DNA of 64,000 nt, taken from Gavia stellata (lineage: Eukaryota; Chordata; Aves; Gaviiformes; Gaviidae). The stretch covers positions 126,456,668 to 126,520,667 of the forward strand of contig NC_082594.1 in the NCBI RefSeq assembly GCF_030936135.1, written 5' to 3'. The translations under genes and the position numbers were made by a program. The notes beneath the pieces are model-generated. The model worked only from the letters and a program-made list of their open reading frames with translations, had not been told where the DNA came from and searched no databases. Positions 1-32,321 of this stretch are shown one piece after another (within the stretch, counting starts at the first letter, position 1; each line of letters begins with the position of its first letter).

Positions 1-3000
1 AATGTACGGGCATTCAGGTATATCCGAGGGGCTAGAACAGAGGCAACAAGCTATGTGCTGTTCAGTATTAGTTTTTTCCCCACGCGTTTCTACTCTTTGC
101 CACTGAAATGAGTGTCACATTAGGAACAATTTTTCACTTCAGAGCAGTAACTGAAGGATAGATATGAACGTAGAAGGCATGGACTGCATGCAAGATGAGA
201 TGAATTAAGGCAGCAGGTTTTAGGGACCAGTGTATCTGAGTAGCTTGGGAATTCTCTGTATTCTTTCTATCTAATCTTGTTACTAGCTTTCTTGCATCCT
301 CACTGAAGTATGTTGAAAGATAGAAGTCCATTATGTGACGTTCTGCTTGGAGTTCTCAGCTGTAAAATGAAGCATTGCCATGAGGTGTACGTAGGGATTT
401 TGATGTGGTATGTTTGGAGCTACTTCTTGAAATAGGATTTCTCTTAGGTTAAGCTCCTGCTTCTGCAGTGTAGTAGTGAGTTCTCATTCTCTGCTAGAAT
501 GAGTTTGAATCACTTCTCAGCCTGCACTAGATCAAGCTATAGAGGGGCACTAAGGAGGTGAAAGTAGAAACTGAGGTTGCTAGAGCTGGATCCACTGACT
601 CCACTACAAGGACAGCTGTCCACTGACCTGTTGCTAAAAGAAAGCCCTTGGCACATCCAAGCAGTTCTACTGCTTTCTCCCCAAGCCCCCATGGCAGGGA
701 CAGCATACACTTGAAAGATCTCATACGTCTGAGGCTCTGGCATGGTATGCAATGCCCTGAGTATGTGAAGCCTCATGTTTCTGGGCTCCAGCGCCAAAGG
801 GATCCTGTCAGAATTTTTAAGGCTTGTGACCAAAAAACCTAAATCTCACTCTGGAACCAGTTCTAAAAGGTGCTGGTTTTAATGTTTCCTCTGCAAATAG
901 TTAAGTATTTTAAAGCCTATGGATAACTTAGTTATCCGGAGTACATCTGCTAGACCTGGAGATGACATCCAACTGTTAAATTATGAAATAAAGTCCTTCT
1001 GGTGTTGTCAGAAGTAGAACTCTGAATGCAGTTCTCACAGTGCTGGTTTGCGCCACCTGATGGTAGATTATCCCAAGGTTGCAGGATTTGGATCCAGGGG
1101 ATCGGAATTGCAGTTGCTTCAAATCCCGTTTGTGCAGAGGTCATTTTCAGACACTGGCTCTGCCCTCTTCAATGCTTTCTTGGCATAGATTTTGTGTTCG
1201 GAGGTCTCGCCTCTGAAGAGTGATCTATCTGCTTTACCTGATACACTTTAAGCTTTCCCCCCCTGCAGAACTTCTCCGTAGGGTCAGCACACCCTTTCCC
1301 AGACCTCCATCTTGTGGCCATTCTGCCCTGTACTTACGTATGCCATGTCCTAGACAGTTGAACAAGTAGTCTTCTGTAAAGTCTGCCTTTCTATTAGCAA
1401 GGACTTGTATTGTGTAAGAAAAATGGTAAATGGTTACGTGCTATTCTATGCCTAAGCTTACTTGGCTGTCAAGATACTCTCCGCCAGCTTTGTGTCGCTG
1501 TTCTGATAGGACTCCTGGTCCCCTTAGCCGAGTTGTAATTCTCTAGCTCATAGCTTCTCCTTCAGATCTTGCTCAGAGTACAATACTGTGCGTTTGGTGC
1601 CCTTCAACTTTGGTTCCTCTGGGAATCAGTGCGTACCTTCCTCCTAAGATGGTCCTTTCCTAGGCTATTTTTTCCGAAATGTCCATGTAAAGACTTTTTT
1701 CTTTCAAGGAAAATTCCACTTTTTTCCATCCCTATTGCAAAATGTGCTCAGAGTGAGTCTCTTAGGTTTTTACCTTGCCATTGTTTTTTTAAATGCTCCT
1801 GGTCGAAGGGGCAGCATCATGGAAAATGAGGAGTCATTAATGTAGGTCTGGAAGAGACATGACACCGGTCTTGATAAAACAGATAGCTGCTTCCACATCC
1901 ACTGAGGCTTTCAATAATACATCAGTTTATAAAATCAGCCCAAATTCCTGTTTTGCAGCAGGCTTTCCAGATTGGTAGAATAAGTTTACTAATGGCTGCT
2001 ATTGACAGTAAGAGCAATGGCATTTGTACTTTTGCTTTATTTTCTTAAAGTTTATGGGTGTCAAATATCCTTCCAGTTTAAGGGAGAAGGAACAAATTAA
2101 AATCTAATTAGGCAGGTCATTGAAATCCCGAACAAACACAGTGCTCCTTATTTCTAATGGAACAAGATCTTAACTTAATCGGTCTCAATTCCCATGAGTC
2201 CTCTTCCTTAGAGTTGGATTTATTTTCCTATTGTTGTTCTTCTTATGCTTTGCTGGGTAGAGATTTGCACCTGTCTCCAGAGACATTGTAGCAGGTAAGT
2301 CTAGAGGTGCGAGAAGGGACCAGAATTTCTGATGAGCTGGGCTTCGTGTGGCAAACATCTACCAGGGCAGCAGTTCTGCTTTCCCGGCAGCTTGTTAGGG
2401 AAGGTTGTGAAAAAGAGATGTTTATTTGCACCTTTGTGTAACGAGGGTTGTTTTAGAGATCGAAGAGGGCTTGGGTGGATTCTGACCTTCATGTTTGGGC
2501 AGCTAGAGGGGGAGTTTGCTGTTTTCTCTTTCGAACAAGCGATCAGACAGAATTCAACATCAGAGTTGCCTGGTGGGAGGTGTGTGTGTGGTGGGGGGTT
2601 GTCTCTGGAGTAAACCTGTATGGAGCGTCTTGTTCTTCATTCTGCATATGTCCATAGAGGGTAAAAATCATCGGCTTCACATATGTCAGTGGTATGCTTG
2701 TGCCCTGCCACAACTTCGTCTAGCATGAAACAAAGTATTGATGTTTTATGCTCCCGACTGAAAAGACAAAAACGTGTCCCAGCTGTTTCTTGTAGCCTTT
2801 GGTTTTGTATCCAAAGAGAACTGAGGAAAAACCCGGCATAGTGTTTGAGTGGGCAAAGTAATTCGTGTTTAGATTCAGCCTTTCAAGCTTCAGAGCTGCT
2901 TAAACCATCCTCTCAGAAGCAGAAGTCTGACCCAGAAAATTTGTGCCCTTTGCCGTCGGAACTAATCCTGATACAATAAAGCAAGTCTGGTTTGATTGTG

Positions 3001-5367
3001 GGCTGTGACCATTAACAACTTACTCCTAGCTCAGCTAGATATAATGACTGAGCAGAGCGCAAGAATCCTGTTTTAGAAGCAGAAGTCGGTAACGTTGACT
3101 TCACAAAACCACAGGAAACAGCTTTATAGATTCCTAAAATGCATGGCTTAGTTTCTCTGCTTTCCTCAAGCCATTGAGCTCTCTGTACAAGGGCAGTCTG
3201 ATTTGCCCACAGACTGATGCAGAACGTGCTAGTGAATTTAATTAGCAACAGTGGCTATTTCCCAGTTATTGTCTTATGACTGGAAATAAAGGCACTGGCA
3301 ATATTGGGCAACGGAAGTGAAAATGGCTTTGTTTCTGTCCTTTAATTTCTGGTTGAAAGCAGTGCAAAGGTACGCCTCATTCGTATTTTGAAACCATGGA
3401 ATGCCTGCTCTTGTTTTTAGGCATTTAATGAAAACAGCTGTAGGTAGTCATTTGCGGTTTTGAGTTTACTGCTCCAAAGTACAGCGTGCCTGGGGAAAGT
3501 AAGGCAGCTGTACGTTTGATGCGTGTGTTTTTAGCACTACATTGCTTCGTAGAACAAACCCCCATGGCAGGGGAAGGCTGGCACTGAGCTGTTATGACCC
3601 TTGCTTTGTATGTGGGTGTGTTGCGTTTTACTGTTTACTTTGTCCTCGGTAGGATTAAATACCTTGCAACTGATCTCTACCAATGGGATGCTTGCCCCAG
3701 CCGCTTTCTGAAAAGCCTGAAACCTCGTTGTGTCGGAAAATACCGAGGCAGGGGGGAAAAGGAGGACCGAGGACAGCCGTGCCCCGAACCCGCCTGGGTT
3801 TGCCCCGACCCTCGCAGGCTTTCCCCCCGCTCGGGGGACAGCGGTTCCCTTGCCATGCGACGCGGCGGTCCCGTGTCGAGGGGGCAGAGGGGCACCCGCG
3901 GCCGTCCTGGCGACGGCGCCGGGCGCTGTGGCGATCCCCGCGAGTGCCCCCTTCCCCCCGCCCCGCGCCGGGCGGAGCGCGGCGGCTGCCGGGGAAGGCG
4001 CTGCCCCGGCCCCGCTCGCGGGAGCAGCCGCCGCCGCCGCTGCTGCTGCTGCCGGGCGGGCGGGGGAGCGGCCCCGGGCGGGCCCCGCCGCCCAGCAGGA
4101 AGTGGGAGCGCGGCGGCGGCAGCAGCCGGCGAGGCCGGGGGTGTCCCGGGAGCGGCGCTGCCCGGCGGGAAGCGCCAGGTTGGTGGCGGTGCGGGGCGAG
4201 AGGCGCCCTCCGGGCGGGACGGGGCGCGGGTGGGTGCCGGCAGCCCCGGGGGGAGAGCGCCGGCGGCGTGTACGGGCGCGCATTTACATTCCTGGTTGTG
4301 GGTCAGCTCTCTTATGCCTGTCTACAATTGCGGGTAGTGTAACACTCTGCAGGTGGAGCAAGGAGGTGGGGAGGATCGTTTAAAAGCCCTTTAAATAATG
4401 CATGGGTATTTAACGTGATCATTTCATGCAAATAGTAAGCAGTACTTGTGTTACTGCCTCATTAGCACAGTTCTGTTCCCTTGATCAATATGGATTGTGG
4501 CTGAGGCACATTTTCCAGTGTGGTGTCTTCTTTTTTAAGATCACTGGTATTGCTCTCTGAGCTCTGCTAAATCCCACAACCTTACTTTTTTTTTTTTAAG
4601 CCCTTTACAGCTGAAGTGGACTTTGAAACTAGTTGCTGACATTGCCAATACAAGTTTGTTATACTGCTTTCACTTCCTGACTTTCCTGATGATCTGAGAG
4701 CACTTAAATATATCCCAGTAGCTGTGAGAATTCATAGAGCGGGGCAGAGAGATTGCAGAGAAAGAGAAGAGCAGCTAGTGATGAGTCCAAGTAACACCAT
4801 TACTGAGCAAAAGCAACTATTTTATGTAAAGGGCGTTCTGGTGTCCTTCTGTCCCGCCTTGGCAAGGTGGACAGTTGGCTGACCTAGACACCGCTATCTG
4901 TAGTGACTGAAACGCTAGCCTCTCACCATTTGTAAAGCGCTCTGAGCATCCTGAGGAAACAGGCATGTATCTATTAAGTAGTTTGTCCAAGATCAGAGCT
5001 GTCTACTAGTTACTGGTCTTGTGCCATATCGAGTGAAATTCAAGAGGGAGGTGCCTTGAAGATATCTGTGAAAACATTGGTGACGCAGGAAGAAGCAAGT
5101 AGTGGCTACAAGCCTGTGTTTTCTTGAAATAATTTTTCTTGTGTCTGGTGTTATTGGTTGAACAGTGGTGGGTTGGGAACATGGAGTAGACGGGAGTACA
5201 GTTCCCCAAAATGCTGAAATCCAATCTTGAAATGTGATACCTAAATGCTTTCAGTCCTTGTCAGAATTGAGGTTAAAGGCTGTGGTGTAACTCAAACTTC
5301 TTGCTGTTTTACCTCCTGTCCCTTACTGTCCCATACCGTAGTTCTTGACTAGCTTGCTTTCTTTCAG
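1..5367 (+). other. GRAMD1C: Upstream GRAMD1C intron(s); no coding exon found
   Basis: I looked for the GRAM-domain exons (motifs such as YLSENWLCFYSN or IFRLWQN) and saw none, so they lie left of the window. The stretch is AT-rich intron apart from the CpG island at 3730-4290. A consensus donor cag|gtaagt at 2292-2300 has no recognisable coding exon before it. Confidence 0.7.
3730..4290. promoter_or_regulatory. Intragenic CpG island, candidate alternative promoter
   Basis: The sequence changes abruptly from about 40% GC intron to a dense G/C block with many CpGs, then back to AT-rich DNA by about 4300. It holds a CCG/CTG trinucleotide run (4027-4052), an ETS-type caggaagtg (4096-4104), GC-box-like GGGCGGG motifs and no TATA box. 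The block ends about 1.1 kb before the first GRAMD1C exon seen. It could drive a GRAM-less transcript or an unannotated non-coding RNA. Confidence 0.65.
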
Positions 5368-27651
<22,284 letters not shown>

Positions 27652-27763
27652 TGCCCACATCAGCTTTCCGTTCAAGACGTCGGAAGAGAAGATGTGTTTG
27701 TAAGGACTTGTGGGTAGGGATTGTAACTATCACCTTCGGACTCTTTGCTCAAAAGCTGCACGG

Positions 27764-27769
27764 AATAAA
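27764..27769 (+). terminator. GRAMD1C: Poly(A) signal of GRAMD1C
   Basis: AATAAA lies 113 nt after the stop codon and is followed by a G/T-rich stretch (ggtaaggtgggttctg) that suits a downstream cleavage element. This implies a very short 3'UTR. Confidence 0.75.
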
Positions 27770-28539
27770 GGTTTCTGGAAGAGGTAAGGTGGGTTCTGCA
27801 TTCCTGTAGCCTGGCGATCTGTCTCTGCTGCCAGCCCTGTGTCCTGGGGAGGTCTCGCTTACGAACAGTGCAGGGCTCTCAAGTCCCGCGGTGAGTGAGC
27901 GAGGGCAGTTGTACTGCCAGTTAATGGATCTACAGAATTTTGGAGGAGGGGAGGACACCCTCAGCAGAGAGCTGGGCTTGTCTTTAATGAAATTGCAGCT
28001 TTTTATGTCAACTTGAAAAATGACCGTCAGCAAAGAGTGTTTTGGAAGAAAAAAGGAACAGGTAGTGGTTTCACAGCCACAGGATATTTATATGCTTTTT
28101 TTAGGCATGGGGACCTTGTAAAACAAGTCACCATCTCTAAGGATGAGTATTTTTAAGATTAATTAACTGAAAATGCTTGATACCGCTTTGCTAAATCTCT
28201 TGCACGCTGCCAGCTTTGGCAGGCTGCCTTCTGCCATATGTTTCTAGCTCTCCCAGAGAAATTTCAGCCCTCAGTCTTTTCCCTTCATCAAGGGCTGCTC
28301 TTCAGTTCTTTAGCGTGGTGTGCCCACTGACGCTGAAACACCTTTCCTTCGTCTGGCTTCAAGCTGCTTCTGAGCAGGTTGAGAGAAGGAAGATGGAAAA
28401 CTGAAAGCAAGGGAAACGGCAGCACCTCTACGGCCTCAGACCGGGGTTTGTAGGGCAGTGCTCGCTCTGTCCCGCATGGTGCTCCTCTGGCTGCAGCCCG
28501 GGGTGGATTTAGGGGTGCGGGTGTGGGTGCGTGAGCCCC
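27770..28539. other. Intergenic spacer between GRAMD1C and ZDHHC23
   Basis: A short tandem-gene spacer of about 0.8 kb between the GRAMD1C poly(A) signal and the ZDHHC23 CpG island. I saw nothing coding or repetitive in it. Confidence 0.65.
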
Positions 28540-29009
28540 GCCACGCCGTTCCCGGGTGAAACCCTCCCCGGGCTACCTTCAACCACGTGCCGTGGCTGTT
28601 CCGCGGGATGGGACACTTCCCCAGCCATGCCTGTCCAGCCCCGGGGAGCAGCGAAGCTCATCCCGGCCTTGTTTCCCCCGTCTGCGGCGGAGACGGGGCC
28701 TCGCCCCGGGCGGTGGGACCCGGCGGTGCCCCCCCACCCCGCCGCCGCCTCCTGCGGCCGCCACCTGTTGCGCTGGCCCTTTAAGCCAGGTGCCAGGCGT
28801 CACGGCCAGCCCCGCCCCTCGCGGGCAGGCATTGGGCCATTCCCCCGTCAGGTGGGTGGGCCCGGGGGGGGGGTGTCCCTCACCCCCCTCCCCACTCGCA
28901 CACCTCCGCGATCGGGCGTCGCTGGGGGCGCGGGCGGCCAATGGCGGTCGGGCTCCGCCGAGGGGGCGGGGCCGCTGTGGAGGAGGAGGTGGCGGGCGCG
29001 AGGCACCTG

Positions 29010-29110
29010 CGGCTGGGGGGGGGGGCGGGGCGGGGCGGCTGCCGCGGCGGCGCTGCCGGGCGAGCCGCGTCCTGAGGCGGCTGAGGGAGGGAGGGAGGGA
29101 GGGTCGCGAG
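29010..29110 (+). repeat. G-rich runs with quadruplex potential in the 5'UTR/promoter
   Basis: A G13 run with ggcggggcggggcgg (about 29017-29039) and gggagggagggagggagggt (about 29085-29104) each contain four or more G-tracts. A similar gggaggga series follows in intron 1 (about 29442-29465). Confidence 0.7.
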
Positions 29111-29121
29111 GAAGGGCGGCG

Positions 29122-29228
29122 ATGGAGGAGCCCCTCTGCTGCTGCGAGTACGTGGACCGAAGGGGCGAGAGGAACCACCTGGCGGCGTGTTGCTGCGACT
29201 GCGAGGACCTGGACGAGGGCTGCGAGAG
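29122..29228 (+). CDS. ZDHHC23: ZDHHC23 exon 1: Cys-cluster N-terminus
   Basis: Encodes [35 protein letters not shown] and two bases of Arg, with eight Cys in 35 residues. It ends at agag|gtaacg. The ATG is the first in frame after G-rich untranslated sequence. Confidence 0.93.
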
Positions 29229-32200
29229 GTAACGGCTCCGCGCCCCCCGCCCCGCCGGGCCCCCGCCGCTCTGGGCGCCGCCCGGTGAGGGGTCCGGCTG
29301 CGAGACCCGCTCCCAGCGGCGGCCCGCAGGGGCTCTGGGCGTCCCCTCGCCTCGCGGGGAGCCCCGCCGTCAGCCGGTACCCACCGCGGGGCTGCCGCCC
29401 TGAGGGGCGGGGGGCGGCGCGCCGCTTCTCGGGAAACTTGGAGGGAGGGAGGGAGGGAAGGGGGCGGCGGGCGGCGGCCCCCCGGGGCGGGCCGGGCGCC
29501 TGGGAGCGGGCTCCAGAGGCGGGACGAGGCGAGGGAAGGGCCTCGGGTGCGCGGCCGCCCGTCTGCTAGCCGGGGGTCTGCGCTTCCCCCCCTAACAGGT
29601 GGCTGACGCGCACGCCCCTGCCCCCGGGAGCTGTGGGGAGGATCGCCGACACGGTGGCGGACCGGCTGCGGGTCCCCTGGTTCGCAGGGGCCGTGAAGAT
29701 CAACGTCAGCCTCGTGCCGCCTCTCCTTCTGCTGCCCGTCTTCCTCCACGTTGCCGCCCTGCACTTCCTGCTGGGGCTGGTCATCTTGACATCGCTGCCC
29801 GTGGTGGTGCTGTGGTATTACTACCTCACCCACAGGAGGAAGGAACGGACTCTCTTCTTCCTGAGCTTGGGGCTCTTCTCCTTGGGCTACATGTACTATG
29901 TGTTCCTGCAGGAGGTGGTTCCCCGAGGCCACGTAGGGCATTCCCAAGTGGCCGCGCTCACCTGCGGGTTAATTCTTATGCTTGCGGCCCTCTCTCGAGC
30001 CAAGAAAGACCCTGGCTACCTTCCCATCCCAGCAAGCAACGAGAAGTCATCCCACCAGGATTTGCCCAACAAGAGTGTTAGAGGGAGCTCCAACGGCCTC
30101 CACGGCGTCACCGCGGCAGGAGCTGCCAGCAGCCGTGCCGTGAATGGGGAGGCCCAAGCCTATTCCAGGATGCCAGCTGAGGAGCCAGCAGGCGTGAAAA
30201 AGGACTGGTGTGCTAAATGCCAGCTGGTCAGGCCAGCCCGAGCCGGGCACTGCCGGCTTTGTGGCAGGTGTGTAAGGAGACTGGACCACCACTGTGTCTG
30301 GTAGGTTTTGCACTGCTGAGGCTACACATATTCTCCTTCTTCTGCTCTCACCCACCTTTTCTAAGTTAACTTCTTTTTTACAGTCCCTGTCAAATGGGGT
30401 TGCTTTTGTTACATGCAAAACCCGGTGACATTCTTTAAAACAGTAAATTTTTAAACACAAATTTAGTGTTTTAAAGAACAACTAAACACAGATTTAGTGT
30501 TTTAAAGAACAGTTTAAACAACTTTGTTTATTGTAAGTGGGGTGACCTGATAGCTGATAATTTCTCTAGCGTACTTTAGAATTGCCTTTGGTTCTTTACT
30601 GGTTTTCATTTGGTTTTGGTTTTTTTTTTAGATATGGTCTGCGGAGTTCTAGCAATCCTGCAATTAGCTTACGTTAGTGCTCTCCTGGGGCAAGGGAACC
30701 CAAAGCTGCCTGTGTGCGTACAGTACTGGAACCAAGGAGCAGTAGGGTATAGATGTGTCTCAGCGAAGGACGCTCCACTTGCTAAAAGTTTGAGGCAAAT
30801 GGTCCACCACCATTACCCTACTGGTCTATTGACTTGTGCCTATAACTGTTCTATAAAAAGCTATAAAGCTTCTCTGAACGTGTTTCAAAGTTCTTAGCCT
30901 GTGTTGTATAGAAGCACCTTGGAAATTAGGTTCTGTGACAGCTGGGGGAGGGAGGAGGCAAGGGAAGCCAGCTTCTTTTCTTTTTAAACAAAGTAACCTC
31001 TTCTTTCCTTTTGGAGGATTAACAGCTGTGTAGGGGAGCAGAACCACCAAGCATTCATCCTTGCACTCTCCTTCTTCATGCTCACCTCTGTGTATGGGAT
31101 TACATTGACCCTGCACACCGTTTGTAGGGGCCGAACTCCATTTGTGGCATTGTTCTACTGCCCCGGGGCCTATTCTGACTACAGGTGAGATTTCTGTCTG
31201 GGAGAGAGCCGGGGAGGGGGTGGTGGCAGGGAATGGGCTTGGTCAGGCAGCTTAGCTCCTCTCCTGTTCCTCATTCTGTGCTCCGGGCCAGTGCTGTTGG
31301 CTGTCAAACCTGACCAAAAAGTGCTCCCTAAAAAACTTGGGAAAGCAGGGATGCGTCACTGCTTTTGCCAAGGTGGGGAGCCTGAGACTTGGAGAGAGAT
31401 CGCCATTTATTCGGAAAAAGTTGTTGGAGGAGCTGGGATTTGAAGTCTTCATTTATTGTGTCCTATGTAGATACAACCTTAAATATGTTTGCCCCCAGTT
31501 GCAGGTAACGGTCTGACAGTCTGGAATCCCTGTGCTGTCTCTCCCTCTCATCCCTCACTGTTTATCTACTGACTGTCCTTCTGAGTTATCTGCTTAGAGC
31601 AGACAGCGTTAATATGCCTTGTCTGGCGGGGAGGGTGGTGAGAAGCATTGGACAGGAGTTCAGAGACTGGCGCTACCACTGATGCGCAGAGTACAGTAGC
31701 ACAAGTGACTCCACCTTCTTCTGTACTCCATTTCATGATCTATTGAGCGTGAGCATCATTGCGTCCTTAAATAGGGACCGCGTACCTTTACAACAGTAAG
31801 AGTAAAGAGCTAGGTAGTGCAATAGCAATGTGCAAGAGTAGTTCTGGTAGCACTAAAAGCTCTCATTAAGTAAGCTGTGAAGCTTTAATTTTGAGAAAGC
31901 TTTTAAGGATTATCTGATGAAAGCGGTGAAGTGAGATCACTGTGGCAGATGTAGACAGGGATTTGAAAGGATAGTGATTACCAGGGAAAGTCACTCTAAA
32001 GCAGCTGCTCCAAAACTAAATGGCTTCCTTCCCATCTTTTTCCCTGCTGCCAGCTCTGCTCTGTCGTTCACCTGTGTGTGGTACTGTGCCATTGTAACAG
32101 CTGGCATGGGATACATCCTCCTTATCCAGCTGTTGAACATCAGCTACAACGTGACCGAGAGGGAAGCTCGGCTGGCTCTGCGGGACAACACTGGGCGCAG

Positions 32201-32321
32201 GCTCCTGGGTGGGTTAGTGATAGACACTGGCCAGTATAACAGGGGTTTCCTATGCAACTGGGGCCATTTCTTGAGCCTGGGGTCTTCTCCTCCACAGCGC
32301 TCTGCTGAAGACATCGTGTGA
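29122..32321 (+). CDS. ZDHHC23: ZDHHC23 palmitoyltransferase, complete, 4 exons, 414 aa
   Basis: A DHHC S-acyltransferase (NIDD), known to bind the nNOS PDZ domain and to palmitoylate membrane proteins such as BK channels. Join 29122-29228, 29599-30300, 31017-31184 and 32054-32321; phases agree and the product is 414 residues (human about 409). Order: Cys-cluster N-terminus (LCCCEY...[13 protein letters not shown]), paired hydrophobic helices (about 85-130), [19 protein letters not shown], a third helix, a polar loop, then the Cys-rich domain from about 238 ([17 protein letters not shown]) with catalytic DHHC at 265-268, two more helices, a TTxE-like NVTE, and C-terminal EDIV. The family topology puts the DHHC loop in the cytosol. 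The ATG at 29122 starts in a GC-rich context and lacks the extra N-terminal residues I recall in human. Confidence 0.96.
29229..29598 (+). other. ZDHHC23 intron 1, GC-rich
   Basis: 370 nt, still inside the CpG island. It contains a gggaggga series. Long reading frames across it reflect base composition. Confidence 0.75.
29599..30300 (+). CDS. ZDHHC23: ZDHHC23 exon 2: membrane helices and most of the DHHC domain
   Basis: 702 nt from cctaacag to tctg|gtaggt. It encodes the first membrane helices ([40 protein letters not shown]), [20 protein letters not shown], a variable Ser/Ala/Asn loop that differs from human, and the Cys-rich domain through DHHCVW. Confidence 0.96.
30301..31016 (+). other. 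ZDHHC23 intron 2 with a 31-bp tandem duplication
   Basis: The unit taaacacaaatttagtgtttt... occurs at 30452-30482 and again, nearly identical, at 30483-30512. A 95-codon open frame at 30610-30897 has no family match and is not supported. Confidence 0.75.
31017..31184 (+). CDS. ZDHHC23: ZDHHC23 exon 3: end of DHHC domain and next helix
   Basis: Encodes [40 protein letters not shown] and the [10 protein letters not shown] loop. The acceptor is ttttggag, with G at -3, an unfavoured base. No better AG keeps phase, and protein identity across the join is clear. Confidence 0.94.
31185..32053 (+). other. ZDHHC23 intron 3
   Basis: 869 nt between the third and fourth coding exons. Nothing notable is visible. 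Confidence 0.7.
32054..32321 (+). CDS. ZDHHC23: ZDHHC23 exon 4: last helix, tail and PDZ ligand
   Basis: Encodes [37 protein letters not shown], then [15 protein letters not shown] and the end RSAEDIV followed by TGA. The final EDIV is a PDZ-binding motif like the one that recruits nNOS. The acceptor is ctgctgccag. Confidence 0.96.

Larger units (their letters stand above)
28540..29600. promoter_or_regulatory. ZDHHC23: CpG-island promoter of ZDHHC23
   Basis: A dense CpG block of about 1 kb that includes the first coding exon and first intron. On the + strand it has a CCAAT box in ggcggccaatggcgg (28938-28942, also YY1-like) and a GC box gggggcgggg (28962-28971). No TATA box is visible. Transcription probably starts between about 28990 and 29110. 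Several G-runs are listed separately. Confidence 0.8.

Noticed and set aside
2280-2300. Consensus donor cag|gtaagt, possible GRAMD1C exon
   Set aside because: No upstream reading frame resembles the GRAM domain; kept only as a possible cryptic site.
3537-4342. Several 217-248 codon open frames on both strands in the CpG island
   Set aside because: They overlap in several frames, are low-complexity Arg/Gly/Pro/Ala, and arise from stop-poor GC-rich DNA.
28531-29947. Long open frames (up to 355 codons) around ZDHHC23 exons 1-2
   Set aside because: Shadows of GC-rich promoter and real exons. Only the frame from 29122 matches a known protein and splices in phase.
30610-30897. 95-codon frame with a hydrophobic start in ZDHHC23 intron 2
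   Set aside because: Does not resemble any part of ZDHHC23, and exon 2 joins directly to 31017 in phase.
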